From Syngnathus acus (Eukaryota > Chordata > Actinopteri > Syngnathiformes > Syngnathidae), in assembly GCF_901709675.1 (NCBI RefSeq), contig NC_051097.1:3152539-3216538 (forward strand): a DNA stretch of 64,000 nucleotides, read 5' to 3'. The notes beneath the pieces are model-generated. The model saw only the letters and a list, made by a program, of their open reading frames with translations. It had not been told where the DNA came from and ran no database searches. The position numbers and the translations under genes are program-made. This document shows, one piece after another, positions 42,726 through 57,011 of this stretch (the stretch's first letter is position 1; each line of letters opens with the position of its first letter).

Positions 42726-45700
42726 GTGAGTCCTTCGCCCGCTGGGTGTCGGCTGTCTATGGGTATCATAAGTGAGAGAGTGACTTCTTTTGTTTGTGTG
42801 TACCTTGTGGAATAATTTACTGGCATCACCTTCCCCCACTCCCCCGCCACTTCCAAGTATCTTATATATTCAACAAGTAACACACATACAATGCTTACCT
42901 ATTGCTTTTGACTATTCAACTTGAACATCTGCATGGCTAGTACGGACGGAAAAGCCTGAATAAAAAACGGATGCTTCTGTGTAAAAATTGGAATGAAATG
43001 ATATATAGTAAATATATTTTTTTTATAAATTTGACTGTCCATTAACCGGCAGTTAGAGTAGCTGCCTACTACACTCTGGGTCTACAGATACTTACAGATA
43101 TTTCCTATTATCAGAGAAACAGTGAAGACGTTGCCTCTCAAATAAAGCAATCATTAGGTCAATAGTTCTTACCAATTACCGATGGTATGTCAATTTAGGT
43201 TTTGTCTCCAGAGCAAGACGTTACTTTTATCCACTGATGGTAATCAGATGGGCTGAAGGAGTAATGATGATAACATTTGGAAAGAATTGTCTCTTGTCAG
43301 TGTCAAGTGGTAAATCAGATTAGTGCTTTGGTTTGTTCTAAATTTCCATGTCATGAACTTAAATGAAAAAAAAAAGTTGTCATTTTACCTCAAGTGACAC
43401 TCAATTCACCGATGTCTCGGTCATAGTTTTGATGACACAGCAACTTTTAACAAAACAGAATAGTGTCCAACGTACCATGGCTACCCTAGATACAACTTAC
43501 TATACAGTGAATGTATAGTATGTAATGCATAGTGTGTGCATATAATACACACGTATACCATCACTTAAACTTGATTAACTTGTCAGTGCTAATGCCACTG
43601 CAGTGCTTGTATTGTAAGGCACTGCACATTTCATTGGGAAACTATTTACTTGTGATCAGTTTGTATTTCCTGTCTTTAAGTTTCCTTCCTTAAAATTGAA
43701 ATGTATTTAATACATGTTGTGAATTTACCGGAACACTAAATTCACAGTTTCTTGGATAAGTCCATCATTTTAATAGTACACTGGATCATAATAAAACAGT
43801 TGCCGTTTGTCCTTGTCATGGCAACACCAAATTGACATGATCGTTTCTCATGTTCTGCTAACATAAAATAAGGAGCTATATCTAGGTGACACCCTTCTAC
43901 TGAGTAGCCAAAAAACCCCCACAAAAAAACCCAGCGGATTGCAGATGTATAGGTGCGTAGGTACTGTCCAAATGTATTCAATTAGGGTTCACTTAGGTTA
44001 CGATGAGATTGGTGATGGGAAACTCTACTTAGAGTAAAGAGAAACCTCCAACAGTAATTGGACACTCTCATAAGTGAATAGTAGAAATGCAAGGAAGGCC
44101 TCAATTGAGACCCCCAGAATTTTATTTGATATTCTAATATATATTTATGTATTTTAAATTATTTTCTCAAAGCCCCAGTCAACCCCTCGTTTGGCCCCGG
44201 GAAAGAAAAAAATCTTGGAGCCTTAACTATAGACATATGTAATGAGTATGAAAAAAATACACCTGTAAACAAGTGGGAATAAATTCCTTTACTATTTATT
44301 TTCAAAGTTTTCTAAAACCTGCATGCACAGACAGACTAGACAGACAGACAGACAGACTGACTGACTGACTGACAAAAACAAGTTGAGCATCCATTTACAA
44401 ACACATTACAAGGTGTGTCCATTTCAGTCACTCAACGTATTTATATTGTTATTTTTTTTTCAAGTATCAGATTGGTTTAAGGCCTGACCTCCCAAAAATT
44501 GTCCGATCTCAGGTTAAAAAATAAAAAAATGCAAAAGAAACCGAAAACTGTTTGATAGGACAAATATGAATCCTTTAGACCAGTAGTGCATTAACTGTTC
44601 CGGTTCAAACAGGTAGATGCTTTTTATGGACTGAAAATCGCTATCGTTTATATGTTCAAAAGATGACACGATTGGTGATCTCTCCGCTGGCTGCACAACC
44701 ACTTTCTACCAATACATCGGCAGCCTGTTCAAACTCCTTTCGCATTATCATGCTTTCCACTTCATCACTTGGCTCACTTGGATGCCACAATGACTGTAGC
44801 ATCTTGACATGTGTCAAGAGTCCATCATAGACAGATGTAATGGAGATAATATGGGCAAATGAAATCTTTTTCAGGATTGGTTGATAAATTAAGTGGAAGT
44901 ATTGTCAGTGTTTTAAATCTTTCACCTGAGCGACCCACTGAGGGCCGGTTCAAAATAGCCCACATTCCGGTACCAGTCCGAAACCCAGAATTAGGGACCA
45001 CTGCTCTATGAACCCAACATTGTGTCACCTAAAACGTGGCTGCGTGAAGAAAGAAACGGCTTTTCAGTCTCGGCAAGCCATTGCTGTAGCTGGATACAAG
45101 TTAACTATTATATCGTGTGTCTCCATTTGGTTGCTTGGTAACCACAGTAGATAATGATAACCTAAGTGTGTTCATGGCTACGTATGTGTGTGCGCACATG
45201 CATGCATGCGTGTGTGTGTGTGTGTGTGTGTGTGTTTGTGAGTGTGTGTAAAACTTGCCTTTGTGCTTGACATGATCCTTTGGGATTTGGGGTTGTGAGT
45301 CAAAGGTGTCCATCAAAGTGAGGGCAACCACATGGCAAGGAGTTTTGATTGCAACTTGTCATCTTGGGATCTTTCACCCCGCCCCCCCATGTTCAGACGA
45401 TCAAAGATGTAAAAGTAATTTAATCATATTATTCAGTATCCTTACAGAGCAGCACAAAAAACTACACTGACACCTGACACCGACCTGCTTGTGACATTTT
45501 CATTTTTTGACACTCCGTAGCAGAAACTTCGCTCCGTAATATCCAAGGTATGTGCTAGGTTAGGACCAAAGACAAAATCTCGTCGTTGTGGTGGTTGTTT
45601 GATTGCGGGGTATGAATGTAACTGCATTGACACAGAAGAGGAGGGCCTCCTCTTTCTGAAAGAGAAAGAAGAAGAATGAAAATTGCCAATCATCAATCAA

Positions 45701-45916
45701 ACACAATTTCTGCAGCGTTTTTCTTGGAAGCAATTTTTGTGCTTTGATATACAAACACTGGTGCTAACGTTGGCATGCGTCGTTTTTTTAAAACTTTTTT
45801 AAATTTTATTTCTTATTTTGTATTATAGGGCACAGCTCTAATGTTAAGTGTCTGATGTGCCAGTCATGTGCAATGGCAACGTGAAAGGGGCCTTCCTCTT
45901 TCATGTCTACAATAAA
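42726..45916 (+). other. cacna1b intron 3, first part
   Basis: AT-rich intronic sequence with a GACA/GACT microsatellite at about 44331-44375 and a possible hAT end near 44910-45010 (GGTACCAGTCCGAAACCCAGAATTAGGGACCACTG). No channel exon found. Confidence 0.7.
45205..45250. repeat. (TG)n microsatellite
   Basis: TGCATGCATGCG followed by about 17 TG units with one interruption. Confidence 0.93.
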
Positions 45917-47190
45917 TACCGTATTTTCCGGACTTTAATTTCGCAGTTTTTTTTCATAGTTTGGCCGGTGGTGCGACTTATATTCAGGAGCGACTTATAT
46001 GTGAAATTATTAACAAAATATTATATCACTTCACATGTTATTTTCACACTAAACCGCATGAGGGCGATCTAGACCTGTGGAATAATTGGAACTGAAACTG
46101 ACGAGTCTGACGTAAGCCACGTAGAAGAGGAAGCGCTGCATCTTCTACTTCCGGGGTTAGCGGAGTTGTTTATAAGTGACACCGAAGATGAAGATTTTGT
46201 TGGATTTAATGATTTGGAGTGACGCGGATGGTTCGATAAACTTGTTAGCATGTTATTTATGCTATAGTTATTTAAATAACTCTTAATATGTTACGTCGTG
46301 CACATTTTCAGTTCCTTGTTTATGTGTTTCTGTAACGTTAGCATACCATACCTTCAGCCTGTTGTTGCCTATTCTATTTTTATTTTAAATTGCCTTTCAA
46401 GATGAAATGTCTGTTCTTGGTGTTGGATTTTATCAAATAAATTTCCCCCAAAATGTGACTTGTACTCCGGTGCGACCTATACAGTCAAACCTCGGTTTTC
46501 GACCACAATCCGTTCCAGAAGGCGGTTTTCCCATTACAAATAATGGAAAAATATTTAATCTGTTCCAAGACTAAAAAAACCCGCCTTTTTTAAGCATTTT
46601 TTCATTTGCGCATATTTGTCCGATCGTGCAACTGCAGCGTGCCGCCGACCGCGCAACTGCGCCGCGCTGGTCGCATTATTGTGACAGAGCCGTCGCTGAA
46701 ATTTAGAAAATATTTTTAAAGTCCTGATGTACTTTCCAAAATTTGAGTGGACCTCAGTACGCAGGGAGCTTAATTTGGTCCGATCGCGCAACCGCAGCGT
46801 GCCGGGCGCTCACTGTCGCATTGCTTTAAGAGCGTCTTTGTGTTTTAGGATGGCTTTACTGCTCCCACTTGCTTCCTTTGGAGGCATGATTAGGGGTTAA
46901 TACAATCCTCAAAGTTACGAAAATACAATAACGAACGGAGTCAGTCGGCATCCGGGCCGCGCGGTCGGGTTTTCTCGGGTCCTTTCGGCTTTCGGCTCAT
47001 CTCGCGAGGTTCGACCTCTGAATATTGTTCGACAACCAAAGCAAAACAATCTCGAACTTTTCGTTCGAATTCCAATTTGTTCGAGAACCAGGACGTTCGA
47101 AAACCAAGGTTTGACTGTATAGATATCTTTTGCCTCTTTATTATGCATTATATGGCTGGTGCGATTTATACTCCGGAGCGACTTATAGTC
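45917..47190 (+). mobile_element. Long TATAAGTCGC TIR element, interrupted
   Basis: Starts TACCGTATTTTCCGGACTTT and resumes after a nested insert with CTTTATTATGCATTATATGGCTGGTGCG...GGAGCGACTTATAGTC. The last TIR bases are missing. On the plus strand near 46085-46220 an open stretch ends DTEDEDFVGFNDLE and stop. Confidence 0.87.
46492..47117 (+). mobile_element. Nested mariner-type MITE, 626 bp
   Basis: Ends CAGTCAAACCTCGGTTTTCGA and TTCGAAAACCAAGGTTTGACTG are inverted repeats with TA on both sides (46490-46491, 47118-47119). It splits the element at 45917-47190 and contains several CGATCGCGCAAC motifs. Confidence 0.93.
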
Positions 47191-48607
47191 TGTATGCATG
47201 AGCACATCAAATCTGGGGGTGGCCGTAACATGCATGATGGATCTGCAGCAATATTTGTCACCATTTGTCCACTAGTTGTTATACTTTTGATGTGAGACAA
47301 TTCTTTTCACCGCTTTATGAAGAGTCAGTCTGCCCTTGCCTCCAATGCCTGCGCTAAGTTCTTAGGCTAATTATGTTTGTACAGCCATCCAAGCCTAATG
47401 AAAGGGTCTAAATGATAGTGTAGCTAGAGGCAGTGGCAGACCTTTAATCTGTTCGGATAAGACATTAGAAGCCCCCAACAAAGAATGAATCCGCCTATCT
47501 TGCCAAAGGCCTAATCGATAGCTTGTGGTACTTGGCCAGCAACGGAACGAGGAACTCTGATGAGAACTGATTAATGGCACAGAGTGTACTGATTTTTGAG
47601 TATGGTCATGGAGTTAAAGTGTTAAACAGTTAAACAAATATATTTTATGATTTTTATTTATAGCCAGTCTCTTCTGGGCTCATTCTGATTATGTTAGCTC
47701 ATAAAAAAATACATAAGCCTGAGACCCTTGTGTTAATATGCTTTTCTCATTTGAGTTATTCATTAATTTACTTTTTGGAATTTAGAAAAGACATTTTTAT
47801 TTTTCTCTGGCCCTAATAGTAGGAATTCAAATCTCACAAATAACATCTGTTGTTGTTGCACTAAGGTCATAATGTAATGAAGACTTCTGCAAAATGCATT
47901 GAAAAGGAGGAAGATTAAAGACATGAATGGGTGAATGCCATTCCTGGTTAACCTCCTGATGCCTCTTGCTCTTTGACATGTGGTTATTGCCACTATTGAC
48001 TGTAGCCATTTGGTGGCTCTGCAAACTCTCTGGCAACTGCAATCTAACTAAGTGAAAATAATAACCTCGGTGTCATCGCCACGGAAACAAAGCCAGGGAA
48101 GTTATTTGTATTAGTTTATTTATAGGTATGTTTGATTCAGGAGCTGAGCTTTAAGTGGTTGGGGCGAGAGTCGGTGCTTGGCGACTTCAAAGTTGTCACG
48201 TCCTTTCATGTGCATCGCAGGCAATGGGGTGGACACAATAGCAAGCTTCAAAGTATGGTCACTGAAAGTGCAGAGGTGGGCTCACATTTATAACAACATC
48301 CGGCTACATCAATAAATGCTCCTTTTGAACCATGACCAAACACTGCTTGTTGGGTCATGAGGGTCTGACTACATGCGCGTGCATTGTGCATGCGTGTGAA
48401 ATTAAGGATTTTATGTATCCTAGGAAATAGGATATTTTCTCAAAATCAGACATTTTCGTTAATACACATTACTTAGTCTTTATGATATATTCACCGGACA
48501 GGAGGACTGGGAACATAAAGTATTATGTAACTCTTACTTTTCAGAGTCAGATCAATTAAACATACGTACAAATTACGAAAAATCTTATTTTTAAGTACTA
48601 ATTGATC

Positions 48608-48660
48608 TACCGTATTTTCCGGACTATAAGTCGCTCCAGAATATAAATCGCACCAGTTAT
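48608..48660 (+). mobile_element. TATAAGTCGC MITE, single end
   Basis: TACCGTATTTTCCGGACTATAAG and AATATAAATCGCACCAG with no partner end. Confidence 0.75.
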
Positions 48661-51559
48661 TTGTTATTGTTACACTTTGTATTCTCTTCAGCATCCCTCA
48701 TCTTAATAAATCTGTAAGGTATTGCAAACGTATTCTGATATTTTTTTTATAATGTTAAGATTTTATTTTACTAAGAATACACATTTACTTTTTTTTAAAA
48801 AATATTTTAAATGATCATTGCAATATTTCAAATTTTTCTCATATTGCTGGCGTCTCGTCTTGTATTTTCCACACGTTAGTATTCTTCTTTGTGCATCTTG
48901 GAAAATGCATTTTTAGTCATCAATATAACTAAGTGTGGTATACTGTATGTACTCTACATACTTTCCACAGAATTATCCACATGAATGCATTTGAATGTCC
49001 CCTTGATGCATTCAATTCCACAAGCACACAATAAAAGGCATCCTTCGTTTGCATAGTTTTTTTTCTCTACTGTTACATGAATGTGTCCCAGGTGTTTGGG
49101 TTCTCTCTCAGAGCTTCCCTGGTGGTTGTGTTATTGATGCATCTCTCAATATCTAATCAGCTGGCTGGTTGATGGTCTTTGACCTGACAGGCGTCAGCTG
49201 TGTGTTTCTTTTCGATGTCTACGTGGGACTCATGTTCTTGGCACAGACTGTTTGGATCAATGTCTCAGAGCTTGTTCGGCAGCCCCCTCCCTTTTTGGTG
49301 AACATCCTGTGCTCCTGATGGCATGTTATCCACCTCGGAGCTGACTGATTGCAGTTCTGCTTTGCCTGTTGGTTGTCACATGAGAAATCTGAGGAGCAGG
49401 TCATGTGACTTTGTCTGTCCCAAGGGTTTTGTCATCGGGCTTGGCAGTTCCCAACTACTGAGAAAATAAAAGAACCCAGCATCACATTTTTGAAAAGCAG
49501 TACAGTTAAGTTCAGCATGTAATTGTATGGTTTGGAATGAGGAATTCTGGTTTGTATTTGTGTGTAAGCTGATTGTTGTATCAGCTACGCAAATAGTGCA
49601 ATGTTTTAGCAGAACCTGCCTATGAATTCAACAAAGCCATGGGAAGCGACACAATAAACAAAGCACAACTATGCAGGACAACAAGCCTGTGATGTTTCTT
49701 TTTTTTTTTTTTAAACAAACATATTCAGTAAATCTCATGTCAAATCAACTCATTTGTATTTATATAGCACTTTCACAATAGCGACAGTTGTAACAAAGCG
49801 CCTGACACACAAGACACAAAACATTACAAATAAGACGATCATAAAAAAACAACAAAATCTAGTAGAAAAAGAGGTTGTTTTGACAAAGAGGATTTGATCT
49901 TCTTCCCATTGTCACACAAAATTAATAATTCACTGCAATTAATCAACTGCACTCGGTCTAGTTGGAGTTTTAGGTTCTATACCGCGAAACTTGGCACCTC
50001 AACAAAAGGGGACTAAAATGTTTACTTTGAGATTGGTGAACTTGTTTTTTTTGTTCATTTTACTTTTGACCACAAAAATGCTGGACTTAAATACGACACT
50101 GAAAATAAATATACTTACATGCCCAAGGTTGACACAAAGTGCAGTCTATGTGCACGGGTGGAGTTTTCTTTCTCTTGGTCTTTTCTCAGACTAGCCAGAG
50201 ACGGGAGGCTGTTTGCGCTGGTGTGGGAGGGAACACAATTGACTCCCGGCCATTCAAAGCGGGTCCTCTCATTCCATTCCATTCAAATTCAACGTAAAAA
50301 AAGTCACATGGTCTATATGGCTTGTAAATGTAGGAGATTGGTGTGCGCGAAGTACATTTACAAGGCACTACAAAAAGATCTTCACTCATGGGTGCTGTGT
50401 ATGGACATTTGTATTTATACCGCTTTCCATCTCTACTTGTGCGTGTGTGTAAAATTTAACTTGACCATAATTTTATATGTCCAGTCAGAAGTAGTCGTGT
50501 GACCATAAACATAAAATGTCGCTGATGGAAATCTTTATCTGTAGAGACCACCCAATGAATTCATCTCGACTCATAAAAAAGAGAGATTAATGACTGAATT
50601 ACACTATAATAGTTTCAAAACTTTTCATATGCTTTTTGTAAAAGAGTCAAAACAGCCACATGTGACCAGTAACGAATGTCTGGGCAATTTAGAAGAACAT
50701 TTGGCCTACCTGAGCAAGCATCTTGGAACCTCAGTCACACTACAAATTATTAAGCACCAAATCAGTCCAAATCTATAGGATTAGTATTTGGGAGTGATGC
50801 CAAAAGGCAGCTAAAACGAAGTGTGCCTTGAGGCTCACAAACAATGGCGTGCATAACACAGTGGCTTTGGAGAGAAAATCATGATCCCTAGCTTTCGAGT
50901 AGAGCCAAAACTAATGATGATTTTAATAATTCATGAAAATACGAAGCTTTTTAATGAATCCTTGAATCATTTAGTGGGTAAATGGTAGCAAAAATCAGAA
51001 AGACAAAGAGAGAAAAAAATACACAAGTAGAGCCTGTTTGTAAACAGCCAAACATTGTGAAAGATTTAGCAAAGAATGAGCCTAAAAATTCCCTTTGCTG
51101 CTGCTCAAACAAACTGAGTTTATTCTAGTTTTGTGAATTTACTGGAAATGTAAATCGGCAGTTTTACTGCATCAGCTTAAAATGTGATGATGTCGTTGTA
51201 TGCTACTCATTACAGCTTCTCCACGGAATCAGTTAATGCTTGTCAAGACTTTGTAATTTTAGATTAAAAACGTGAGTATAAGAGGATAAAACTTAAGGGA
51301 ATGAGAAAGCTCTTACACATTTCAAGATTGATAAATGTTCATTCATGGACTGTGGATAGTATTCTGAAATTAGAATAAATGACATTGTCAAAAAGCCAAA
51401 GTAAATTATTAAATTGCTTCCACAAAATTGACTAACACTGTATGTCCTTTGGGTGACCATGTATTACAAACTCTTGTCAGGTGTGTAAATTGTTGTCAAG
51501 TGTCAAAAAACAAACATTTTTCATTTCCTTTTTCACAGCGACATGGTTTTATAAATTAA

Positions 51560-52022
51560 AGATGTCAAAAATAATCGATTAATCAACAAGTAATTGATTA
51601 TCAGATTAATTGACCATTATTTCAAATTGAGTAATTGTTTCGAGACATTTTTTTTTTTTTTTTTGCCAAAACCTCTCGTCATTCTCTTGTCAGCAATTAT
51701 TTATTAATTTTGTATTCATTCTTGGAAACAGTTTATCTTTGTATTTAATCAAAAAAAGAATTTGCAAATATCTACTTTTACTACGGAAAAAGTAAGCGCA
51801 TCAGTAACGGAATCAGTTTCAAAACATTTGGTGCATTATCCCTCGTGTGTGTTATTGTTTAGCTGTTATTTACTTACTAAACAATATCAAATAAACACCA
51901 ATAAATGGGTAAAATTGTTTTGTGATACACTTTGATGCAAAATTTTATCCAATTATTCGATCAATTGATGGAATAACTGCTGGAATAATCGATTCTAAAA
52001 ATATTCCTTTAGTGACATCCAT
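51560..52022. repeat. Probable interspersed repeat with ATCGATTA-type ends
   Basis: GATGTCAAAAATAATCGATTAATC at the left and AATAATCGATTCTAAAAATATTCCTTTAGTGACATCC at the right suggest weak inverted termini. The interior is AT-rich. Confidence 0.45.
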
Positions 52023-53866
52023 TCTATAAATTGAGCATTTCATTTCATTATTCAATGCTGTTTTGTTGAAAATCATGCTGTCACCTCCAGTCAGTTGAAT
52101 CCCTCACAAATCAACTTGAATTTAACATACTTCTTCTGTGTGTTTTGATGCTTTGTGCAAAAATCCAGTTCAACGTGATTTTTTTTATCAAATGAACCAG
52201 GATACATGGTGGATATGACAAAAATCGGATTTAGGTCTGGGATTTATTTTGATCACAGAGCCAAGAGGACTCAGGAGAGTCAGATCATTTTGGGTGAGGA
52301 CAGGTTTGATTGTTTGGTTTCATCTTGTTCACATCCATTCTACATCCACAATAACTCTTAGTCTGTGGATTGGACTGACTCCATTATTGCCTATCACATC
52401 ATATTGCACAGAAGTGGCAAAAAGAGTCTGACTCTGTACCGTCTGCAAAAGTAAAAAAGTGAAAAGTCTGAAAGATCCAAAAGTAAATAAGTAAGTAAGT
52501 AAATAAATAAATAAATAAATAAATAAATAGCAAAACATTTTACATTGTAATGTATCAGAAAAAAAAATGACATAAGATAGCGTACACCTTGTCAATTTAT
52601 GTCTTCTAAGCTTGCTGACATGTTTAGACCTGACAAGTTGACTTGATGCCAAACAGCAGTCGAGTCTTAGCTCATTAATTTTCTTGCAAATTTTAAATGA
52701 ATGATGCTACGCTGTGATTCAGTGTAACACAGTGGATGTTTATATATCTGCCCACTCAATCATACATGTGGACATCATTAACATGATGGCATATTGTGCA
52801 TTTGTACTGTGACTGGCATGTTGTTGGCTGGTCGCATCATCAGCTTGAAATATGACACTCAACTTGTGGTTGAAAAGAGTGGCATTCAGACTGAAAGCAT
52901 TAGATGGATGACCTCTCATTATCTCAGTGGTGAATTGGCAAACAATCAGACATTTTGTGTCTGTGTTGGCTTTGGCTGCTTGGGCTTAAGGCGTTGTCAG
53001 GAAACTAATGCTTGTCATTTCCTGCGGGCAGAGTGAGCTTACGCACCACCCCACAGCCAACAGACTGGCGGGTTTCCATCTCACACACGACTCAGTCCGG
53101 AGCTAATTTGTAGGAAACACAGAAAGATAACAGTTGTGTAACACGCCGTAATTCCATTAAAGTCTACAAAGGCTTCTCAGACCAAGAATAGAAATACTCT
53201 GTGATTGTACACTGATGGTCACTAACTATTTTATCTAAGTGTATTTATTTGCACGTAAACCTTGATGGTTATGTCTTTTAAATATTGGTGAAATGATTTA
53301 TAATCTTTTGTGAACTTCCGGTGGGGTCACATAGGCAAATGAGAGATCACTGGAGTGAGAGACGGGAGTAGTATGATCTACTACTGTTTTTTAAGGTGCT
53401 CACTCTGTTAGAGTTTGTTTATTTATTGACTTTTTGTGTTAGAGGTGATTGTAAATATTGATTGTAACAAATACGGAAACGTCTTTGTTTTTGTTTTCAC
53501 TCTGTTCCATAATGAACGAGCCATAAAAAAGACAGCAGTACATTGGAGTAGATAGTGCCTTTGCCGCTAATGCTGGGAATGTCCTAAGTCGTACGTTCTC
53601 GATACCAATTGGCTGTCGCCACCTCAGAAGAAATTGTGGTGACAAATTCTAATTCAGAATTGACAAAAGTGCGGTTAAAATAGCGATGAAGGAGTGACTG
53701 GCTGACGATTTGAAATTTGTTTGGCTATGAAATAACTGACGATGGTGGGCAGCTGGAGAATGATAAAAAATTTACTGACTCCCACCTTTGCTAATGCTAT
53801 TTAAACAGCATCTTGCTAACGTCCCTCAACATGTGTTCCCCACATGCTAACCTCCAAGGTCTAGAG

Positions 53867-54193
53867 CAGGGGAGTCAAACTCATTTTTTTCGCGGGGCGC
53901 ATTGTTGTCATAGCTTCTTTCGGAGGGCCATTATGACTGTCAACCCAAATAAATGTATGAGCACCTCATATTATATACAGTAAAAGCTACAAAACAAACT
54001 GACAAATAACTCGTTTTCAAATCAGACGAGTAAAAACTGGTCAAATATTTAAAATAAAAGATATTATTAAAAGTGGAGACAATTTGCAATTCTAGTAATG
54101 ACACAAAGTTGATGCACAATTTGTCTTCGCGGGCCACAGAAAATGATGTGGCGGGCTGTATCTGGCCCCCGGGCCTTGAGTTTGACACCTGTG
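53867..54193 (+). mobile_element. Non-autonomous hAT element, sister of 32884-33279
   Basis: Ends CAGGGGAGTCAAACT and AGTTTGACACCTGTG with a perfect 8-bp duplication GTCTAGAG (53859-53866 and 54194-54201). Same GGGCCA and TATCTGGCCCCCGGGCCTTG motifs as the copy at 32884. Confidence 0.95.
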
Positions 54194-57011
54194 GTCTAGA
54201 GCTATACGTTCAAAATCACCCCATCTTGACCATATTGCCAGTTTAATATATGGATTGACTCCCCTTATCTCCTTCAAAGTTAACTCTCCCGACTTTCTGT
54301 GACATCCCCTCCTGTTCCCAACCATCTGCGTAATGGAGCAAATTGTGGTGCAGCGAGCCTGTGGCTTTACACCAAGTGAAGGGCGTATGTGTGCATGTGT
54401 GTGTGTGGGTGTGTGTGTGGGTGGGGGGGGTATTTATATTCAGAGAGAGAAAAGGCATGTCTGGTTATTTCCTTTCATCCTCATTAGATCCACGTGGAGG
54501 ATGCTGCTTTCTAAAGCACTCGTCACCTCCTCCTCTCCACCACGTCTTCTCCTCGTCTCGCCTCAGTGGAGAGGTGCTCTGTTTGTTCGCCCTCCCCAGT
54601 CCCTCTCATAAGCGCACTCACTGTGGAAAACAGAGTCCTACACAAAGAGGTGTACAGCACAACAGAGAGGGAAAGAATGAGATGAGAGGGTGTAGTGTTG
54701 GCTGACACGATGTACTGTGTATGTAACCCTGTGCTGGCAGGTGGACACAGGAGAAACTAAATGCACCAAATTGGAACTCTACAAAGAAATATTTATAGCC
54801 TAGTTTAGCAGAGTGTGTAAATGTTCAAACAACAGGTTTTCCTAGTAGCAGGAGGAAGCTACAGAGTTTACCCCCTACTGTTCTACACGTGAATAGAATA
54901 TTGAAGGCGTTACCACCCAATGACTTATTGACTGACAGACATGGGCTTATATACAGTATGAGTTGACCAACAATGATGGTTCCTAGCCGTGTCATTTGTC
55001 AAGTGACAGCACAACGCAAATTATAAGCAGTAGTTGTGTTAATGAAACGAAACACATCCAACATTTTATAAACAACTTAGGAAGCAAAATCAGATCTTTG
55101 GTTCCTGGTGTGTAAATAACAAGGAATCTTTAGAGGAAGCACCAAGTGGTCACCATATCAATAGACTGCGCTGTCAAGATCAATAGTTAAGAGCAAAACA
55201 AGGCAACACAGGAAGAGGCCAGATAGAACACACAGTATGGAGAGAGTGCAGGTACGCACAGATGGCCACTTCGCCCAATCTGTTATACGTACCACTTTGT
55301 AATTGGTCAGTTTGAGAAGCTTCAACGACCGTGCGTGTGAATACATCACCTCTCTGCAAAAAAGTCTGAATTCACAAAATACATGCAAGTGGATAATCGA
55401 GGTGACGTTAAGGTTTCCTGTAGAGTCCACTGTCCTTTGATTATGTATAATTGTGAGAAAAGTGTATCACATAATCAATCCCTTTCTAGCTTTCTTGGTG
55501 TGCAACGTTTGTAAGAGGCAGGATCCCCGGCGCCATTCTCCCTTTCATCCGAGCACTGATTGCGGTGACCCGGGGATGTTCCCAGCCACTGCCACCTACC
55601 AGGCTCAACCAGAAAGTGTGAGGCTTCACCATCATTAACTGCATTTATATACTTCATATACACTATTCTTCATAGACTGCATTTATTTGCCTTTGACTGG
55701 GAAATGTATTTTGCATTTTGCAGTACATTTTGCCCCGATTGATTTATGTCATTGGTTTTGCAAGCTTAAACCACCAAGTAACAACAAGCTTGAAGCAAGC
55801 TTGCCTTGCCTCTTATTTGGAAGACTTGGCGAGTGAGTTTGCTTGTCTTTGTTGTACCAGGCAGTCCTACGATTTCTTGACAGTGACAGCGTGTGAACAG
55901 GCGACACTAAGGAATACTTTCAAAGGGGTGTTTAACAAACTATTTAAAAATATATACATAGAAGTTTTTTTACATGGTCTCTCTGTTTTGTGGATTGCGA
56001 CCTATTATAGTTGTGTCGAGAAGGTATTATTTTTGATAAATGCGGGTTCACCGAATGGATTGTGGCAAAACCACTTTAAGATGAATGATAATGTATTTTA
56101 TACAGTTTTTACACATTACTACAGGTGGTTCTAATTTTGACCACAGTTTTGTAGTTTCTAATTCTATGTTCAGTAACATCTTACAAGATCATTATTCCAT
56201 TCTTTATCCAAGCAACATGGATGGCTTTGGAATTTTATAGGTGTTGCACATGAGACTAATTGACAGATTTGATTGGTTGGTACTTTGACAATGAACCATA
56301 TGGACATATGCACATTAAGCTTTTCCGACACAAAGATACAGCAGCTTGCGTATTTCTTAGTTTTGCTTGCTTGAGCTACTGTGTGTTAACGCGTGTTTGT
56401 GTTATATATAGTTTTTTACTTTATTTTATATTGATTAATTGTAATACTCCTCTGACCCAATCACTTGTGTAAGTATTAAACTCTCACATATAAGTGAGGT
56501 AGCGTTTTCTGTTAACACAATAACCTTAGAAGTTATTGTAATTTCATCATATTATTTTATTTTCCAGTGTAGTAATTCTTCAGTGGAAATATGACAAGTA
56601 TTTAGTGAATTACAGTCCAATCACGATTATTTCCCCCCCAGTATGGCATGCATTTATTCTCTAGTCGATGCTAAAAATATCTAGCCCAATTGAGTGGTGC
56701 ACACTGATATGATTGCTGCTATTTCCTCAGTGCCAACACCTCTCCTGTCATACCTGACCTGCATGACTTCTTTACCAAAGATAGAAGTCAGAATAAGGGA
56801 TTGGTTAGAATAAGTGACAAGTTGAGATTTTATACTGTTGTGCGCTGACAGAGAAAGTCTCGAGAGAAGCAGGTGTGTTTTGTGATCTGTGACTCACGAA
56901 ACTCTCGGGAGAGTTGTGAAGTGTAAATTGGAAATACTTTGCTAAAGCCTGTGTAGATTTGTCCTTCAGCATGTCCTTGTGTTTTGTACTGTAATATTTG
57001 CTCTTGTACTA
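54194..57011 (+). other. cacna1b intron 3, continued
   Basis: A TG/G-rich patch at 54387-54432, otherwise unremarkable. An open stretch at 55718-56134 is discussed among the rejected items. Confidence 0.65.

Larger units (their letters stand above)
47191..53866 (+). other. cacna1b intron 3, middle part
   Basis: Mostly unique AT-rich sequence. Contains a one-ended fragment of the TATAAG MITE at 48608-48660, a probable repeat at 49735-49870 (TTTGTATTTATATAGCACTTTCACAATAG), an AATCGATTAATC-rich segment at 51560-52020 and an AAAT simple repeat at 52489-52530. No exon found. Confidence 0.65.

Noticed and set aside
55718-56134. 138-codon open stretch in cacna1b intron 3
   Set aside because: AT-rich, no ATG at its start, no recognisable domain or partner exons. 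It may be a decayed element, but I cannot support it as a gene.
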